The notes under the pieces were generated by a model. It saw only the letters and a list, made by a program, of their open reading frames with translations. It was not told the DNA's origin and ran no database searches. From Pantoea sp. Cy-639 (lineage in GTDB: Bacteria > Pseudomonadota > Gammaproteobacteria > Pseudomonadales > Pseudomonadaceae): a stretch of DNA of 64,000 nt. The stretch spans positions 310,001 through 374,000 of the forward strand of contig NZ_VWXI01000001.1 in the NCBI RefSeq assembly GCF_011752525.1, given 5' to 3'. Numbering within the stretch: position 1 is the first letter of the stretch; each line of letters starts with the position of its first letter. Shown one piece after another: positions 1 through 12,574 of the stretch. A program made the translations under genes and the position numbers.

Positions 1-957
1 CTCGGCCAGCTCCTCGATCTCTTCGCCACCACGGCCGAAGATGAACGGATCGCCGCCCTTGAGGCGCAGCACGCGCTTGCCCTGACGGGCCAGGTCGACC
101 AGCAGGCGGTTGATCTGGTCCTGGGGCACGGCATGGTCGGCGCGGCGCTTGCCCACGTAGATGCGCTCGGCATCGCGCCGGCACATTTCGATGATGGCGG
201 GTGCCACCAGGCGGTCGTAGAGCACCACATCGGCCTGCTGCATCAGGCGCAGGGCGCGGAAAGTCAGCAGGTCCGGATCACCCGGGCCGGCACCGACCAG
301 GTACACCTCGCCACCTTGCTGCACCGGCGCGCCATCGACCATCGCCTGCAACAGGCGCTCGGCCTCACCACCCTGCCCCGCCAACTGGCGCTCGGCGATC
401 GGCCCCTGGAACACTGTTTCCCAAAAGCCGCGGCGCTGGTTGACGTCCGGATACAAGGCCTTGACCTTGTCGCGAAAGCGCGCGGCCAGGCCGGCCAGTT
501 CGCCATAGGCGGAAGGAATCCAGGCTTCCAGCCTGGCGCGGATCAGCCGCGCCAACACCGGGGCGTCGCCGCCGCTGGACACCGCCACCACCAATGGCGA
601 ACGGTCGACGATGGCTGGGAAGATCACCGTGCACAGGGCCGGGGCGTCCACCACGTTGACCGGCAGGCTGCGCGCCTGTGCATCCGCCGAGACCTGGGCA
701 TTGAGCCCGGGGTCGTCGGTGGCCGCGATCACCAGGCGGCAACCGTCCAGGTCAGCCACCTGGTAGCCCCGTACCAGGACTTCGCCACCGCCCTCACGGG
801 CCAGCGTGGCGAGCTGGCCGTCGACGTCCGGCGCCACCACCCGCAGCGCGGCGCCGGCATCGGCCAGCAGACGCGCTTTGCGCAGGGCGATCTCGCCACC
901 GCCGACGACCAGCACCCGACCGCCCTGCAGCTTGTGGAACAGCGGCAGGTAATCCAT
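1..957 (-). CDS. cysG: Siroheme synthase CysG (3' end cut by window edge)
   Basis: Trifunctional enzyme that methylates uroporphyrinogen III to precorrin-2, oxidises it and inserts iron to make siroheme. I translated it from the minus strand: the start ATG is at 957 and the frame stays open to base 1, giving 319 residues of a family of about 460. The N-terminal dehydrogenase/ferrochelatase part has a dinucleotide-binding GGGEIA at residues 19-24. The C-terminal methyltransferase begins near residue 218 with [12 protein letters not shown] and continues to a [13 protein letters not shown] segment. It starts directly next to the serS stop codon, so it is the last known member of the serS transcription unit. 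Siroheme feeds CysI encoded at 38080-39732. Confidence 0.95.
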   Translation of the reverse strand, partial: MDYLPLFHKLQGGRVLVVGGGEIALRKARLLADAGAALRVVAPDVDGQLATLAREGGGEVLVRGYQVADLDGCRLVIAATDDPGLNAQVSADAQARSLPVNVVDAPALCTVIFPAIVDRSPLVVAVSSGGDAPVLARLIRARLEAWIPSAYGELAGLAARFRDKVKALYPDVNQRRGFWETVFQGPIAERQLAGQGGEAERLLQAMVDGAPVQQGGEVYLVGAGPGDPDLLTFRALRLMQQADVVLYDRLVAPAIIEMCRRDAERIYVGKRRADHAVPQDQINRLLVDLARQGKRVLRLKGGDPFIFGRGGEEIEELAE

Positions 958-2250
<1,293 letters not shown>

Positions 2251-2268
2251 TCAGGTATAGGTGTTGGT

Positions 2269-2643
2269 TCAGAATCGGGTCAGGGACAGGCCGGCCCAGG
2301 TGGCCAGTAGCCCACCCATCACGCTGACCCCGGCATAGCCGATGGCCAGCGGGGCCTGCCCGCTTTCCATCAGGCGCACAGTGTCGAGCGAGAAGGAAGA
2401 AAAAGTCGTCAGGCCGCCAAGGAAGCCGACGATCAACCCGGCGCGCAGCTCGACCGGCGCCAGTGGCTTGTGCAGGAACAGGCCATAGAGCAAGCCGATC
2501 AGCAGGCAGCCGACCAGGTTGACCGCCAGCGTACCCAGATAGAAGTGCCGTGGCCAGTGGGCAGCCACCCAGTTGGCGGTGGCGAAGCGCAGCAGGGTAC
2601 CGGCGATGCCGCCGGCACTGACGGCGGCGATGAGTGCGATCAC
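2269..2643 (-). CDS. crcB: Fluoride channel CrcB/FluC
   Basis: Small integral membrane protein of 124 residues that works as a dual-topology dimer to export fluoride. Four hydrophobic segments are visible, with the family motifs GIAGTLLRF near the N-terminus and [13 protein letters not shown] in the third segment. Its ATG overlaps the rarA stop codon by 4 bp (ATGA type), so translation is probably coupled. Because there is no untranslated leader, no fluoride (crcB-motif) riboswitch can sit directly in front of this copy. That is a difference from fluoride-induced crcB genes elsewhere. Confidence 0.93.
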   Translation of the reverse strand: MIALIAAVSAGGIAGTLLRFATANWVAAHWPRHFYLGTLAVNLVGCLLIGLLYGLFLHKPLAPVELRAGLIVGFLGGLTTFSSFSLDTVRLMESGQAPLAIGYAGVSVMGGLLATWAGLSLTRF

Positions 2644-3965
2644 GGTTTTCTCCGTTGCCGCGGGCTGCTGCGGTCAAGTTCGGCGAGGTGGCGCAGTTTT
2701 TCGCCGATCTTCAGCTCCAGGCCGCGCGGCACCGGTTGATAGTAATGGCGCGGCTCGAGCTGCTCGGGGAAATAGTCCTCGCCGGCGGCGTAGGCGTCCG
2801 GCTCATCGTGAGCGTAGCGGTACTCCTCGCCGTAGCCGAGCTGCTTCATCAGCTTGGTCGGCGCATTGCGCAAGTGCAGCGGCACTTCCAGCGAACCGTG
2901 CTCGGCCGCCTCGCGCATCGCCGCCTTGAAGCCCATGTACACGGCGTTGCTCTTCGGGGCACTGGCGATGTAGGTGATGGCCTGGGCCACCGCCAGCTCG
3001 CCCTCTGGGCTCCCCAGGCGCTCCTGCACGTCCCAGGCCGCCAGGCACAGGCTCAGCGCGCGCGGGTCGGCGTTGCCGATGTCCTCGCTGGCCATGCGCA
3101 CCACGCGCCGGGCGATGTACAGCGGGTCGCAGCCACCGTCGAGCATGCGCGCATACCAGTACAGCGCGGCGTCGGGATTGGAGCCGCGCACCGACTTGTG
3201 CAGCGCCGAGATCTGGTCGTAGAACGCCTCGCCGCCCTTGTCGAACCGCCGACGACTGTCGCCGAGCAGGCTCTGCAGCAGCTCGACGCCGATCTCGCCG
3301 CCGTCCTCGGCCAGGTCCGAGGCGTTCTCGAGGAAGTTGAGCATGCGCCGGCCATCGCCGTCGGCGGCGGCCATGAGCATCTTGAAGGCCTCGTCACCGA
3401 CCCGCAGCTGGCGCTTGCCCAGGCCGCGCTCCTCGCTCAGGGCACGGTCGACCAGCTTGCGCAGGGCGGCCTCGTCCAGGCTCTTGAGCACATAGACCCG
3501 CGCCCGCGAGAGCAAGGCGTTGTTCAGCTCGAACGAAGGGTTCTCGGTGGTCGCGCCGATGAAGATCAGCGTGCCGTCCTCCACGTAGGGCAGGAAGGCG
3601 TCCTGTTGCGACTTGTTGAAGCGGTGTACCTCGTCGACGAAGAGGATGGTGCGCCGGCCGTACTGGCCGGCCTGCTGCTTGGCCACCTCGACCGCCTGGC
3701 GGATCTCCTTGACCCCGGCCAGCACCGCCGACACGGTCTCGAAATGCGCGTCGCAGAACTGCGCCAGCAGCCGCGCCAGGGTGGTCTTGCCGACCCCCGG
3801 CGGGCCCCAGAAGATCATCGAGTGCAGCGCCCCCTGCTCCAGCGCCTCGCGCAGCGGCTTGCCGCGCGCCAGCAGGTGCTCCTGGCCGACGTACTCGTCC
3901 AGGTTGGACGGACGCAGGCGAGCGGCCAGGGGCTGGGCGACAGGTTCGCTTCGAAACAGGTCCAT
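2640..3965 (-). CDS. rarA: Replication-associated recombination protein A (RarA/MgsA)
   Basis: AAA+ ATPase of the clamp-loader-like MgsA/Werner-helicase-interacting family, acting at stalled replication forks. It has 441 residues with Walker A GPPGVGKT at 54-61 and Walker B/sensor [12 protein letters not shown] around 109-119. I chose the ATG at 3965; an in-frame GTG one codon upstream (3968) would add a single methionine. The gene lies between lolA (12 bp upstream) and crcB (4-bp overlap), the usual lolA-rarA-crcB-serS Pseudomonas order. Function is inferred from family membership. Confidence 0.95.
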   Translation of the reverse strand: MDLFRSEPVAQPLAARLRPSNLDEYVGQEHLLARGKPLREALEQGALHSMIFWGPPGVGKTTLARLLAQFCDAHFETVSAVLAGVKEIRQAVEVAKQQAGQYGRRTILFVDEVHRFNKSQQDAFLPYVEDGTLIFIGATTENPSFELNNALLSRARVYVLKSLDEAALRKLVDRALSEERGLGKRQLRVGDEAFKMLMAAADGDGRRMLNFLENASDLAEDGGEIGVELLQSLLGDSRRRFDKGGEAFYDQISALHKSVRGSNPDAALYWYARMLDGGCDPLYIARRVVRMASEDIGNADPRALSLCLAAWDVQERLGSPEGELAVAQAITYIASAPKSNAVYMGFKAAMREAAEHGSLEVPLHLRNAPTKLMKQLGYGEEYRYAHDEPDAYAAGEDYFPEQLEPRHYYQPVPRGLELKIGEKLRHLAELDRSSPRQRRKP

Positions 3966-3977
3966 CACGGGCTCCGC

Positions 3978-4601
3978 TTACTCCTTGATGACGTCCGCGC
4001 CCTTGGGGATGTCGAACTTGAACTTGCTGTCCGGCACCGCCTGGTTGGCCTTGACGCCATTGAACAGGATATTGGTGCGCTGGCCGACGCTGTCGACCAG
4101 CTGCATGTCATTGATCAGGCCCTTGCGGAACGACACGCGCAGCGAGTCGAACAGGGTGTCCTTGGTCTTGGGCTTGAGGGTGAAGTCCATGACTTCGCCC
4201 TGCTCCTTGGAAGTGATGTCGAAGCTCTGGCTGATCTTCGACACATCGCCGGACAGCAGCAGCGCCGGGGTCTGGTTCAGGCGCACGTCGAGCTTCTTGA
4301 CGGTCGCCTGCTCCAGGTCCGGGTCCCACAGAGTGACGTTCTTGCCGTCGGACACCACCACCTGCTCCTGCGGGGCGTCGGTGTGCCAGTAGAACAGGCC
4401 GGGACGCTTGACGGTCATGGTGCCGTTGGCTTCCTGCAGGCTGGTGCCACTGGCGTCCAGGGTCAGTTGGGAGAAATTGGCCTCGATGGTCTGCGACTTC
4501 TCCAGCAACTGGGTCAGACGCTGCACGTCCTTGTCGCCGGCCTGGGCCGACAGGCTGGCCGCGGCCAGGGCAGAAACCAACAGCATGCGAATCGCGCGCA
4601 T
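3978..4601 (-). CDS. lolA: Outer-membrane lipoprotein carrier protein LolA
   Basis: Periplasmic chaperone that takes lipoproteins from the LolCDE complex to LolB at the outer membrane. The chosen start (4601) gives 207 residues, the family length. It is preceded by an AGGA Shine-Dalgarno sequence and opens a clear Sec signal peptide that probably cleaves after Ala21 (SLSAQA). Longer in-frame starts would place charged residues in front of the signal and are rejected. It follows ftsK with 62 bp between them and is followed by rarA after 12 bp, suggesting one ftsK-lolA-rarA-crcB-serS-cysG transcription unit. Confidence 0.95.
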   Translation of the reverse strand: MRAIRMLLVSALAAASLSAQAGDKDVQRLTQLLEKSQTIEANFSQLTLDASGTSLQEANGTMTVKRPGLFYWHTDAPQEQVVVSDGKNVTLWDPDLEQATVKKLDVRLNQTPALLLSGDVSKISQSFDITSKEQGEVMDFTLKPKTKDTLFDSLRVSFRKGLINDMQLVDSVGQRTNILFNGVKANQAVPDSKFKFDIPKGADVIKE

Positions 4602-4663
4602 GGGAATCCTCGTAGAACGGTTAGTGGGCCGGGCGCCCTCGTTGGCGCCCGGCAGGGTGATCA

Positions 4664-7120
4664 TCAATCGCGCGGACCGCCCGGTGCAATCACTTCACGC
4701 GAGCCATTGCTGTTCATCGGGGTGACCACGCCGGCCATCTCCATCGCCTCGATCATCCGTGCGGCGCGGTTGTAGCCGATCTTCAACTTGCGCTGCACCG
4801 CGGAAATCGACGCCCGGCGGCTCTCCAGGACGAACTGCACCGCTTCGTCGTAGAGCGCGTCGGTTTCGGCATCATCACCGTCGCCGCCACCGCCACCAGC
4901 GCCGTCGAAGCCGCTGCCGGCCTCCTCGACGCCGTTGAGGATGTCGTCGTTGTAGTCCGGGGCGCCGCGCAGCTTCCACGCCTCGACCGTGCGATGCACC
5001 TCGTCGTCGGAGACGAACGCGCCGTGCACGCGGATCGGCAGGCTGGTGCCCGGGGGCATGTAGAGCATGTCGCCATGGCCGAGCAACTGCTCGGCGCCAC
5101 CCTGGTCGATGATGGTCCGCGAGTCGATCTTGCTCGACACCTGGAACGCCATGCGGGTCGGGATGTTGGCCTTGATCAGACCGGTGATCACGTCCACCGA
5201 CGGACGCTGGGTAGCGAGGATCAGGTGGATGCCAGCGGCCCGCGCCTTCTGGGCGATACGGGCGATCAGCTCTTCGACCTTCTTGCCGACGATCATCATC
5301 ATGTCGGCGAATTCGTCGACCACCACCACGATGGTCGGCAACGTCTTCAGTTCAGGCGGCTCGTCGTCCATGCTCTCGCGGCGGTACAACGGGTCGTGGA
5401 TGACCTCGCCGGCCTCTTGGGCATCCTTGATCTTGCGGTTGAAGCCCGCCAGGTTACGCACGCCCATGGCCGCCATCAGCTTGTAGCGGCGCTCCATCTC
5501 GGCGACGCTCCAGCGCAGGGCGTTGGCGGCGTCCTTCATGTCGGTGACCACCGGGCACAGCAGGTGCGGGATGCCTTCGTAGATCGACAGTTCGAGCATC
5601 TTCGGGTCGATCATGATCAGCCGGGCGTCTTCCGGGCCCGACTTGAACAGGATCGACAGGATCATCGCGTTCACCCCCACCGACTTACCGGAACCGGTGG
5701 TACCAGCCACCAACAGGTGCGGCATCTTGGCCAGGTCGGTGATCACCGGCTTGCCGCCGATGTCGTGGCCCAGAGCCAGGGTGACCGGCGATTTCTGCTC
5801 ATCGTACTCCGGCGTGGCAAGCACTTCGGAGAAACGCACCATCTGCCGGTTTTCGTTGGGGATCTCGATACCCACGGTGGTCTTGCCGGGGATCACCTCG
5901 ACCACCCGCACGCTGGTCACCGCCAGGGAGCGCGCAAGGTCCTTGGCCAGGTTGGCGATACGGCTGACCTTCACGCCCGCTGCGGGCTGGATTTCGTAAC
6001 GAGTAATGACCGGGCCTGGGTGGATCGAGTCCACCGAGACTTCCACGCCGAACTCCTTGAGCTTGATTTCCAGCAGTTGGCCAACACCCGCCAGGGATTC
6101 TGGCGAATACTCGATCTTCTTCTGCTCGGCCGGATCAAGGATGGAAATCGACGGCAAGGTGCCTTCCACGGCGCTGTCGACGAACAGCGGCGCCTGCTTC
6201 TCCTTCATCACCCGCTTGCTGGGCTCCGCTGCTTTTGCCGGAGTGGGCGGGATGATCACCGGGGCCACGGGCTGCTCACGTGGCACGACCGGCTCGCGCG
6301 CGATCGTGGGCTCACGCGGGGCAATCGGACGGACAGGAGGCTCGTCCGGCTCGCTGATGCGCTCACGCGCCTGCGGCTTGACTGGCTCGCGTTTCTCGGC
6401 GCTCTTCGCCCCGAGGTCGAAGACCGGTTCGTCAACTTCACGCAATTGCGCAACCAGGCGCTTGCGCTCGTTGCGCGCTTCCCACCAGCGGTTGGCCGCC
6501 CCTTGTACCAGCTCGAACAGATCGAGGGTGATCTTGCCGGTGATGTCCATCACCTTGAACCACGACAGGTCGGTGAACACGGTCAGGCCGAACAGGAACA
6601 GGGCGATGAACATCAGCGTGCTGCCCTGCACATTGAGCAGGTTGCGCGCCAGGTCGCCAAGGCTTTCGCCGAGGGCACCACCTGCGGAGAACGGCATGCT
6701 CGCCGACTGGTGGAAGTGAATATGGGCCAGCGCCGCGCCAGACAACACCAGGAAAACCAGGCCGATCAACCGCCAGGAGAACAGCCAGCCACTCCACTGC
6801 CACGGCTGGTGACGCTCGCGGAAGATCTGCCAGGTCTTGATCGCCAGCAGCAACGGGAAGATATAGGCGAAGTAGCCGAGCACCATGAACAGGATGTCGG
6901 CGAAGTAGGCGCCGGCGCGCCCCGCGGCGTTGAGCACCTGGTCGGCATTGCTGGTGTGGCTGAAGCCTGGGTCGGACGTGTCGTAGGTCAACAGGGCCAT
7001 CCACAGGTACAGGCACAAGGCGCCAACGGCGATCAGCGCACCTTCCTTGAGGCGGTAGTGCAGCTGCTGCCGCCACAGGGGCACGGGCAAGGGAGCTGGG
7101 GTTGCGGTGGATTTCTTCAA
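4664..7120 (-). CDS. ftsK: DNA translocase FtsK
   Basis: Septum-located DNA pump that clears the chromosome termini during division and activates XerCD recombination at dif. The 818 residues show an N-terminal membrane domain of four to five hydrophobic segments (about 30-190) and a charged Pro/Arg/Glu-rich linker with REP repeats (about 235-300). The RecA-like motor has Walker A GTTGSGKS near residue 471 and Walker [13 protein letters not shown]-terminal winged-helix gamma domain (last 65 residues, [11 protein letters not shown]) reads polar KOPS sequences. It is shorter than E. coli FtsK because the linker is short, which is normal in Pseudomonas. Confidence 0.97.
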   Translation of the reverse strand: MKKSTATPAPLPVPLWRQQLHYRLKEGALIAVGALCLYLWMALLTYDTSDPGFSHTSNADQVLNAAGRAGAYFADILFMVLGYFAYIFPLLLAIKTWQIFRERHQPWQWSGWLFSWRLIGLVFLVLSGAALAHIHFHQSASMPFSAGGALGESLGDLARNLLNVQGSTLMFIALFLFGLTVFTDLSWFKVMDITGKITLDLFELVQGAANRWWEARNERKRLVAQLREVDEPVFDLGAKSAEKREPVKPQARERISEPDEPPVRPIAPREPTIAREPVVPREQPVAPVIIPPTPAKAAEPSKRVMKEKQAPLFVDSAVEGTLPSISILDPAEQKKIEYSPESLAGVGQLLEIKLKEFGVEVSVDSIHPGPVITRYEIQPAAGVKVSRIANLAKDLARSLAVTSVRVVEVIPGKTTVGIEIPNENRQMVRFSEVLATPEYDEQKSPVTLALGHDIGGKPVITDLAKMPHLLVAGTTGSGKSVGVNAMILSILFKSGPEDARLIMIDPKMLELSIYEGIPHLLCPVVTDMKDAANALRWSVAEMERRYKLMAAMGVRNLAGFNRKIKDAQEAGEVIHDPLYRRESMDDEPPELKTLPTIVVVVDEFADMMMIVGKKVEELIARIAQKARAAGIHLILATQRPSVDVITGLIKANIPTRMAFQVSSKIDSRTIIDQGGAEQLLGHGDMLYMPPGTSLPIRVHGAFVSDDEVHRTVEAWKLRGAPDYNDDILNGVEEAGSGFDGAGGGGGDGDDAETDALYDEAVQFVLESRRASISAVQRKLKIGYNRAARMIEAMEMAGVVTPMNSNGSREVIAPGGPRD

Positions 7121-7472
7121 AACGCGTCTATTCCTGCGCGTGCTGCGCGTCCAATAGTGATCGGCCGGTGACTGGCCAATGAACCACTACTTTTAACATT
7201 ACTGCCCGCCAGCCGCCATGGCGGCACGCCGCTCGAGGCGTGAACGGGGGCTACTTTCACATAGGTGCAATTTGAGCACGCATTTTCTTTTGTGACAAAG
7301 GCTTATGCTGTGTTTTTGCACAGGTGTGACAGCAAATGCGCCAGATGGTGCCAAAGGCCGGACAAAACACCCGGCGACGGGATGAACCTGTGCCCGCGAA
7401 GCCCGGCCGTTGACCTCTTCTCCAAGCCACGCCATGCTGACCGCTCTCCCCTCCCCCACCGCACGATAGACC
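7121..7472. promoter_or_regulatory. Divergent intergenic region ftsK / aat
   Basis: 352 bp without a supportable gene between divergently transcribed ftsK and aat; it must hold both promoters. A small inverted repeat, CTGTG (7308-7312) with CACAG (7319-7323), lies in the AT-richer part around 7260-7340. Open frames crossing it overlap aat in the wrong frame and have no plausible ribosome-binding site. I could not pick the promoters with confidence. Confidence 0.4.
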
Positions 7473-8153
7473 ATGCTCACCTGGCTGACCCGCGACTCGC
7501 TGACCTTCCCGCCCCTGGAAAAGGCCCTGCACGACCCCAACGGGCTGCTCGCCGCTGGCGGCGACCTGACCCCCGAGCGCCTGGTGGCCGCCTATCGCCA
7601 CGGCTGCTTCCCCTGGTACCAGGACGGCCAGCCGATCCTCTGGTGGTCGCCCGACCCACGCACCGTGCTGTTCCCCGAAGAGCTGCACGTCTCGCGCTCG
7701 CTGGCCAAGCTGATCCGTCAGGGCCGTTACCAGGTGAGTTTCGATACCGACTTCCCGGCAGTGATCGCGGCCTGTGCCGCGCCGCGCGACTATGCCGACG
7801 GCACCTGGATCACCGACAGCATGCGCGCCGCCTACTGCGAACTGCACCGCCGGGGTATCGCCCATTCGGTAGAAGTACGCCAGGACGGCGAACTGGTTGG
7901 CGGCCTGTATGGCCTGGCCATGGGCCGGCTGTTCTTCGGCGAATCGATGTTCAGCCGCGCCGACAATGCCTCCAAGGTCGGGTTTGCGACGCTGGTCGAG
8001 CACCTGCGCCAGGCCGGTTTCGTGCTGATCGACTGCCAGATGCCAACCGATCATCTGCACAGCCTTGGCGCTCGCACCGTCAGCCGCAAGCACTTCGCCG
8101 AGCACCTGGCGAAGTACCTCGACCAGCCCAACGGCGCCAGCTGGGTCGCCTAG
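7473..8153 (+). CDS. aat: Leucyl/phenylalanyl-tRNA--protein transferase
   Basis: Transfers Leu or Phe from aminoacyl-tRNA to proteins with N-terminal Lys or Arg, creating primary N-degrons for ClpS-ClpAP. The 226 residues have the family signatures [14 protein letters not shown] near the N-terminus, [19 protein letters not shown] and the C-terminal [13 protein letters not shown]. It is the first gene of a rightward group aat-bpt-infA, with bpt 57 bp downstream. clpA and clpS lie just beyond on the other strand, so producer and reader of the N-degron are neighbours. Confidence 0.97.
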   Translation: MLTWLTRDSLTFPPLEKALHDPNGLLAAGGDLTPERLVAAYRHGCFPWYQDGQPILWWSPDPRTVLFPEELHVSRSLAKLIRQGRYQVSFDTDFPAVIAACAAPRDYADGTWITDSMRAAYCELHRRGIAHSVEVRQDGELVGGLYGLAMGRLFFGESMFSRADNASKVGFATLVEHLRQAGFVLIDCQMPTDHLHSLGARTVSRKHFAEHLAKYLDQPNGASWVA

Positions 8154-8210
8154 GCGAGTTGCCACAGCTGGCTTACACTTAGAGACAAAGTCTCACCGAA
8201 GGGGTTGATC

Positions 8211-8918
8211 ATGACAGAGCTGGCGCGGTTGAAGTTCTATGCCACTCAGCCCCACTCCTGCAGCTATCTGCCCGACGAGCAGGCGACCACGCTGTTTCTC
8301 GACCCGAGCCAGCCGATGGACGTGCACGTGTACGCCGACCTCTCGGAAATGGGCTTTCGCCGCAGTGGCGACCACCTCTATCGCCCCCATTGCCAGCACT
8401 GCAACGCCTGCGTACCGGCGCGCATCCCTGCCGCCCGCTTCGTCCCCAACCGCCAGCAACGGCGCATTCTCAAGCGCAACGCCGACTTGACCGTCAGCCC
8501 CGCCCGCCCTGCGTTCAAGGAAGAGTATTTCGACCTCTACCGACGCTACATCGAGCAGCGCCACGCCGATGGCGACATGTACCCGCCCAGCCGCGACCAG
8601 TTCTCCACGTTCCTGGTCCGCGACCTGCCGTTCTGCTGGTTCTACGAGTTCCGCCTCGCAGAGCGCCTGCTGGCGGTAGCCGTGTGCGACTTGCTGCCCA
8701 ACGGGCTGTCGGCGGTCTACACCTTCTATGAGCCTGACGAAGAACGACGCAGCCTCGGCCGCTACGCCATCCTCTGGCAGATTGGCGAAACCCTGCGCCA
8801 GAACCTCGACGCCGTATACCTGGGCTACTGGATCAAGAACTGCAAGAAGATGAACTACAAGACCCAGTACCGCCCTATCGAGCTGCTGATCAACCAGCGC
8901 TGGGTCACGCTCAATTGA
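8211..8918 (+). CDS. bpt: Aspartate/glutamate leucyltransferase (arginyltransferase family)
   Basis: Member of the ATE1-like family; the bacterial Bpt type attaches Leu to N-terminal Asp or Glu, feeding the ClpS pathway. The 235-residue protein has an N-terminal cysteine cluster (PHSCSYLP and [12 protein letters not shown]) typical of the family and the C-terminal [16 protein letters not shown] signature. The ATG at 8211 is preceded by GAAGGGG; a TTG two codons earlier is rejected. Whether Leu or Arg is transferred follows from knowledge of bacterial Bpt, not from a residue I can read. Confidence 0.95.
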   Translation: MTELARLKFYATQPHSCSYLPDEQATTLFLDPSQPMDVHVYADLSEMGFRRSGDHLYRPHCQHCNACVPARIPAARFVPNRQQRRILKRNADLTVSPARPAFKEEYFDLYRRYIEQRHADGDMYPPSRDQFSTFLVRDLPFCWFYEFRLAERLLAVAVCDLLPNGLSAVYTFYEPDEERRSLGRYAILWQIGETLRQNLDAVYLGYWIKNCKKMNYKTQYRPIELLINQRWVTLN

Positions 8919-8923
8919 AAGCA

Positions 8924-8953
8924 TTGGCTTGAAACACAGTTTTCGGGCATAAT
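8924..8953 (+). promoter_or_regulatory. Candidate sigma70 promoter for infA
   Basis: TTGGCT (8924-8929) and CATAAT (8948-8953) are separated by 18 bp, 68 bp before the infA start codon. The match is moderate and is offered because infA is normally transcribed independently of bpt. Confidence 0.35.
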
Positions 8954-9021
8954 CCACGCCACTTTTTTTGCCCGGTGCAGTCTCGCGTCGGGCCATCACT
9001 GGATACCGAGGGCTTTACTGC

Positions 9022-9240
9022 ATGTCGAAAGAAGACAGCTTCGAAATGGAAGGCACTGTCGTCGACACCCTGCCCAACACCATGTTCCGCGTGGAGTTGG
9101 AAAACGGGCACGTCGTTACCGCGCACATCTCCGGAAAGATGCGCAAGAACTACATCCGTATTCTCACTGGCGACAAGGTCCGCGTCGAACTGACGCCGTA
9201 CGACCTGAGCAAGGGCCGCATCACCTACCGTGCGCGCTAA
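9022..9240 (+). CDS. infA: Translation initiation factor IF-1
   Basis: 72-residue OB-fold protein that binds the 30S A site and helps IF-2 and IF-3 during initiation. The sequence is almost the textbook IF-1: [13 protein letters not shown] at the start, the core [13 protein letters not shown] and the end KGRITYRAR. The ATG at 9022 gives the canonical N-terminus. It is followed by a strong rho-independent terminator at 9253-9281 and lies between bpt and the convergent clpA. Confidence 0.98.
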
Positions 9241-9252
9241 GCTCAAGCCATG

Positions 9253-9281
9253 AAAAAGCCCGGCCATGTGCCGGGCTTTTT
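9253..9281. terminator. Bidirectional terminator infA / clpA
   Basis: GCCCGGC (9258-9264) pairs with GCCGGGC (9270-9276) around a 5-nt loop. It is flanked by an A5 run on the left and a T5 run on the right, so it can stop transcription from infA and also from clpA. Confidence 0.85.
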
Positions 9282-9314
9282 CATGGGCGTTGAAAATGCT
9301 CGCCAACCGGATGA

Positions 9315-9374
9315 TTCGCCGGCAAGACCAGCTCCTACGGCCCGGAGAGGCTGTCGGAGCGGCTTGCCGGCGAA
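9315..9374. repeat. REPIN-like inverted repeat (CCGGCAAG subfamily)
   Basis: TTCGCCGGCAAG at 9315-9326 is answered by its perfect reverse complement CTTGCCGGCGAA at 9363-9374, with weaker GAGC-type pairing inside. This is a pair of Pseudomonas REP sequences. The same core recurs at 22082-22128 and 34230-34270. Confidence 0.75.
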
Positions 9375-9384
9375 CCCGGCGAGC

Positions 9385-11655
9385 TTACGCGACCTCTGCC
9401 GTGGTCTCGTAGTCGAACACCAGTTCGCCGTCGCGCAGGTCCACGTGCACCACGCCACCGTGCTCGGCCAGCTCGCCGAACAGGATCTCCTCGGCCAGTG
9501 GCCGCTTGATCTTGTCCTGGATCAGCCGCGCCATCGGTCGGGCGCCCATCTGCACGTCGTAGCCCGAGGTCGCCAGCCAGCCACGAGCGGCATCGCTGAC
9601 TTCCAGTTGCACACGCTTGTCCTCCAGCTGCGCCTGCAGCTCGATGAGGAACTTGTCGACGATGCTCTTGATCGTCTCGTGAGACAAGCGACCGAACTGG
9701 ATGATGGTATCCAGGCGGTTGCGGAACTCCGGCGTGAAACTCTTGCGGATGACTTCCATGGCGTCGGACGAGTGGTCCTGATGGGTGAAACCGATCGAGG
9801 CCCGCGCGGCCGTTTCAGCACCGGCGTTGGTGGTCATGATCAGGATCACGTTGCGAAAGTCCGCCTTGCGCCCGTTGTTGTCGGTCAAGGTGCCGTGGTC
9901 CATCACCTGCAGCAGCAGGTTGAAGACTTCCGGATGGGCCTTCTCGATCTCATCGAGCAGCAGCACGCAGTGCGGTTGCTTGGTGATCGCCTCGGTCAAC
10001 AAGCCGCCCTGGTCGAACCCGACGTAGCCGGGCGGCGCGCCAATCAGCCGCGACACGGTGTGGCGCTCCATGTACTCGGACATGTCGAAGCGCACCAGCT
10101 CCACACCCAGCGCCTTGGCCAGCTGGCGAGCGACCTCGGTCTTGCCGACCCCGGTGGGGCCGGAGAACAGGAACGAGCCGACCGGCTTGTCCGGCGCCTT
10201 CAGGCCCGCGCGCGACAGCTTGATCGCAGTGGACAGCGAGTCGATCGCCGCATCCTGGCCGAACACGGTCAGCTTCAGGTCACGTTCGAGGTTGCGCAGC
10301 AGCTCCTTGTCCGAGCTGGTGACGTGCTTTGGCGGAATCCGCGCGATCTTGGCGACGATGTCCTCGACCTGCGGCACGTCGATGCGCTTGAGCCGGTTGG
10401 CCTCTGGCTGCAGGCGCTGGTAGGCACCGGCCTCGTCGATGACGTCGATGGCCTTGTCCGGCATGTGCCGGTCATTGATGTAGCGCGAGGCCAGTTCGGC
10501 GGCGGCACGCAGCGCTTCGTCGCTGTACTCGATGTTGTGGTGGGTCTCGAAACGCCCCTTGAGTCCGCGCAGGATACCTACGGTATCTTCCACCGACGGC
10601 TCGCTGACATCGACTTTCTGGAAGCGCCGCGCCAGGGCACGGTCCTTCTCGAAGATGCCGCGGAACTCCTGGAAGGTGGTCGAGCCGATGCACCGGATAT
10701 CACCCGAGGACAGCAGCGGCTTGAGCAGGTTGGAGGCATCCATCACCCCGCCGGACGCCGCCCCGGCGCCGATGATGGTGTGGATCTCGTCGATGAACAG
10801 GATTGCCTGCGGGCGCTTGCGCAACTCGCCGAGCAGCGCCTTGAAGCGTTTCTCGAAGTCGCCGCGGTACTTGGTGCCGGCCAGCAGCGCGCCGAGGTCG
10901 AGGGAGTAGACCACGCTCTGCGCCAGCAGATCGGGCACCTGGCCATCGACGATACGCTTGGCCAGGCCTTCGGCGATGGCAGTCTTGCCGACACCGGCCT
11001 CGCCGACCAGCAGCGGGTTGTTCTTGCGTCGGCGGGCCAGGATCTGCGCAACGCGCTCGACCTCCTGCTCGCGACCGACCAGCGGGTCGATGCGACCAGC
11101 CCGGGCCAGCTCGTTGAGATTGCTGGCATAGGCGTCCAGCGGATTGCTCGAGGACGACGCCTCGCCGCCCTCCTCGTCCTGCATGTCCTGGTCGCTGTCG
11201 GTGTGCGGCCCATGGCCCGGCACCTTGCTGATGCCGTGGGCGATATAGTTGACCACGTCGATGCGCGCCACGCTCTGCTGCTTGAGCAGGAACACGGCCT
11301 GGCTTTCCTGTTCGCTGAAAATCGCCACCAGCACGTTGGCACCGGTCACTTCACGCTTGCCGGAGCTCTGCACATGGAACACGGCACGCTGCAGCACGCG
11401 CTGGAAGCCCAGCGTCGGCTGCGTTTCACGGTCCTCATCATGCACGGGGATCAACGGCGTGGTCGAATCGATGAACTCCTGCAGGTCATGCTTGAGTTTT
11501 TCGAGATTGGCGCCACAGGCGCGCAGAACGGTCGCGGCGGCTTCATTGTCAAGGAGTGCCAACAACAGGTGTTCGACGGTCATGAACTCATGACGTTTCG
11601 AACGGGCCTCCTTGAAGGCCAGATTGAGGGTGACTTCGAGCTCGCGGTTTAACAT
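9385..11655 (-). CDS. clpA: ATP-dependent Clp protease ATP-binding subunit ClpA
   Basis: Hexameric AAA+ unfoldase that feeds substrates to ClpP; with ClpS it degrades N-degron proteins. The 756 residues begin with a Clp-N domain (about 1-140), the ClpS docking site. Next come an acidic, Ser-rich linker (about 145-170) and two AAA modules with Walker A GEAGVGKT near residue 215 and GPTGVGKT near 497. The ClpP-binding IGF loop (ASIGFTHQD) lies in the second module. clpS is 30 bp upstream on the same strand. The terminator at 9253-9281 closes the unit. Confidence 0.98.
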   Translation of the reverse strand: MLNRELEVTLNLAFKEARSKRHEFMTVEHLLLALLDNEAAATVLRACGANLEKLKHDLQEFIDSTTPLIPVHDEDRETQPTLGFQRVLQRAVFHVQSSGKREVTGANVLVAIFSEQESQAVFLLKQQSVARIDVVNYIAHGISKVPGHGPHTDSDQDMQDEEGGEASSSSNPLDAYASNLNELARAGRIDPLVGREQEVERVAQILARRRKNNPLLVGEAGVGKTAIAEGLAKRIVDGQVPDLLAQSVVYSLDLGALLAGTKYRGDFEKRFKALLGELRKRPQAILFIDEIHTIIGAGAASGGVMDASNLLKPLLSSGDIRCIGSTTFQEFRGIFEKDRALARRFQKVDVSEPSVEDTVGILRGLKGRFETHHNIEYSDEALRAAAELASRYINDRHMPDKAIDVIDEAGAYQRLQPEANRLKRIDVPQVEDIVAKIARIPPKHVTSSDKELLRNLERDLKLTVFGQDAAIDSLSTAIKLSRAGLKAPDKPVGSFLFSGPTGVGKTEVARQLAKALGVELVRFDMSEYMERHTVSRLIGAPPGYVGFDQGGLLTEAITKQPHCVLLLDEIEKAHPEVFNLLLQVMDHGTLTDNNGRKADFRNVILIMTTNAGAETAARASIGFTHQDHSSDAMEVIRKSFTPEFRNRLDTIIQFGRLSHETIKSIVDKFLIELQAQLEDKRVQLEVSDAARGWLATSGYDVQMGARPMARLIQDKIKRPLAEEILFGELAEHGGVVHVDLRDGELVFDYETTAEVA

Positions 11656-11685
11656 AGCTTCACCTCATACCCAAGTGGTCGGCGA

Positions 11686-12060
11686 TTAACCGTCCTTCTC
11701 GATTTCACAGAGTAGCGGATGCTGGCTTTCCCTGGCGTATTGGTTGACCTGCATGGCCTTGGTTTCGGCGATGTCCCGGGTAAACAATCCGCACACTGCC
11801 CGCCCTTCGGTATGGACGGTCAGCATGATCTTGGTCGCCAGCTCGCGGTTCAGATTGAAGAACGTCTCGAGCACTTCGACGACGAAATCCATCGGTGTGT
11901 AGTCATCGTTGAACAAAACCACCTTGTACATCGGTGGCGCCTGCAGAAGTGGCTTGGCCTCCTGGACCGCAAGACCGGCACCATCGTCCTCATGCCCGTC
12001 CTCATGCGGCTGCGGGCGATCCTGATTGAATGTTAGTCGAATCTGGCTGATCGGATGCAT
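11686..12060 (-). CDS. clpS: ATP-dependent Clp protease adaptor ClpS
   Basis: Adaptor that recognises N-terminal Leu, Phe, Tyr and Trp and delivers the protein to ClpA. The start at 12060 gives 124 residues, the family size, with [14 protein letters not shown] at the N-terminus. The core motif is [18 protein letters not shown], where the Asn-Asp-Asp segment binds the substrate alpha-amine. The long upstream extension of the frame is rejected because it overlaps the divergent promoter region and shows no family similarity. It is co-directional with clpA and is likely co-transcribed. Confidence 0.97.
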   Translation of the reverse strand: MHPISQIRLTFNQDRPQPHEDGHEDDGAGLAVQEAKPLLQAPPMYKVVLFNDDYTPMDFVVEVLETFFNLNRELATKIMLTVHTEGRAVCGLFTRDIAETKAMQVNQYARESQHPLLCEIEKDG

Positions 12061-12289
12061 GGAAAGAATTTCATCATATCGACGGTTTAGGGTTGTGGGT
12101 TGACCGCGCAGGCCGCCGTCTACACGGGCCCGCCTGACCTTGACTATCGGCAAAACGGTGTTACAACCAATAAGAGCCCACCGTGGTCGATAAAGATCCG
12201 CGCAGTCAACCAGATTTTCTCGCACGGTTCGTATGCGGATGAAGTGGATGATACTCCAGTGATGGAGTCCTTTGCAGAGGGACATAGGG

Positions 12290-12547
12290 ATGGCAAGCGG
12301 TAAAGTCAAGTGGTTCAACAATGCCAAGGGCTACGGATTCATCAATGAAGACGGCAAGACAGATGATCTGTTCGCCCACTATTCAGCGATCCAGATGGAC
12401 GGCTACAAGACGCTGAAAGCAGGGCAAAGCGTGAACTTCGAGATCATCCAGGGCCCCAAAGGGCTGCACGCAACCGAGATCAAAGGCGCCGGCAAAGACG
12501 CCCAGCAGACCTCGGAGAAAACGCCAGGCGACACCATCAAAGCCTGA
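12290..12547 (+). CDS. cspD: Cold-shock-like protein CspD
   Basis: 85-residue OB-fold single-strand nucleic-acid binding protein. CspD proteins inhibit replication in stationary phase. RNP1 is KGYGFI in [14 protein letters not shown] and RNP2 is DLFAHYS, where ordinary Csps have VFVHFS; this and the basic, polar C-terminal tail place it with CspD. The ATG at 12290 follows AGAGGGAC. It is divergent from clpS across 229 bp that must hold both promoters, the same order as in E. coli. Confidence 0.93.
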   Translation: MASGKVKWFNNAKGYGFINEDGKTDDLFAHYSAIQMDGYKTLKAGQSVNFEIIQGPKGLHATEIKGAGKDAQQTSEKTPGDTIKA

Positions 12548-12574
12548 TCCCCGAGCATCTGCCGGTATACGTAG

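Noticed and set aside
2640..2700. Fluoride riboswitch before crcB
   Set aside because: crcB overlaps the end of rarA by 4 bp, so there is no leader to carry one.
7199..7540. Possible small gene between ftsK and aat
   Set aside because: It overlaps the aat start in antisense and the divergent promoter region, with no ribosome-binding site or motif.
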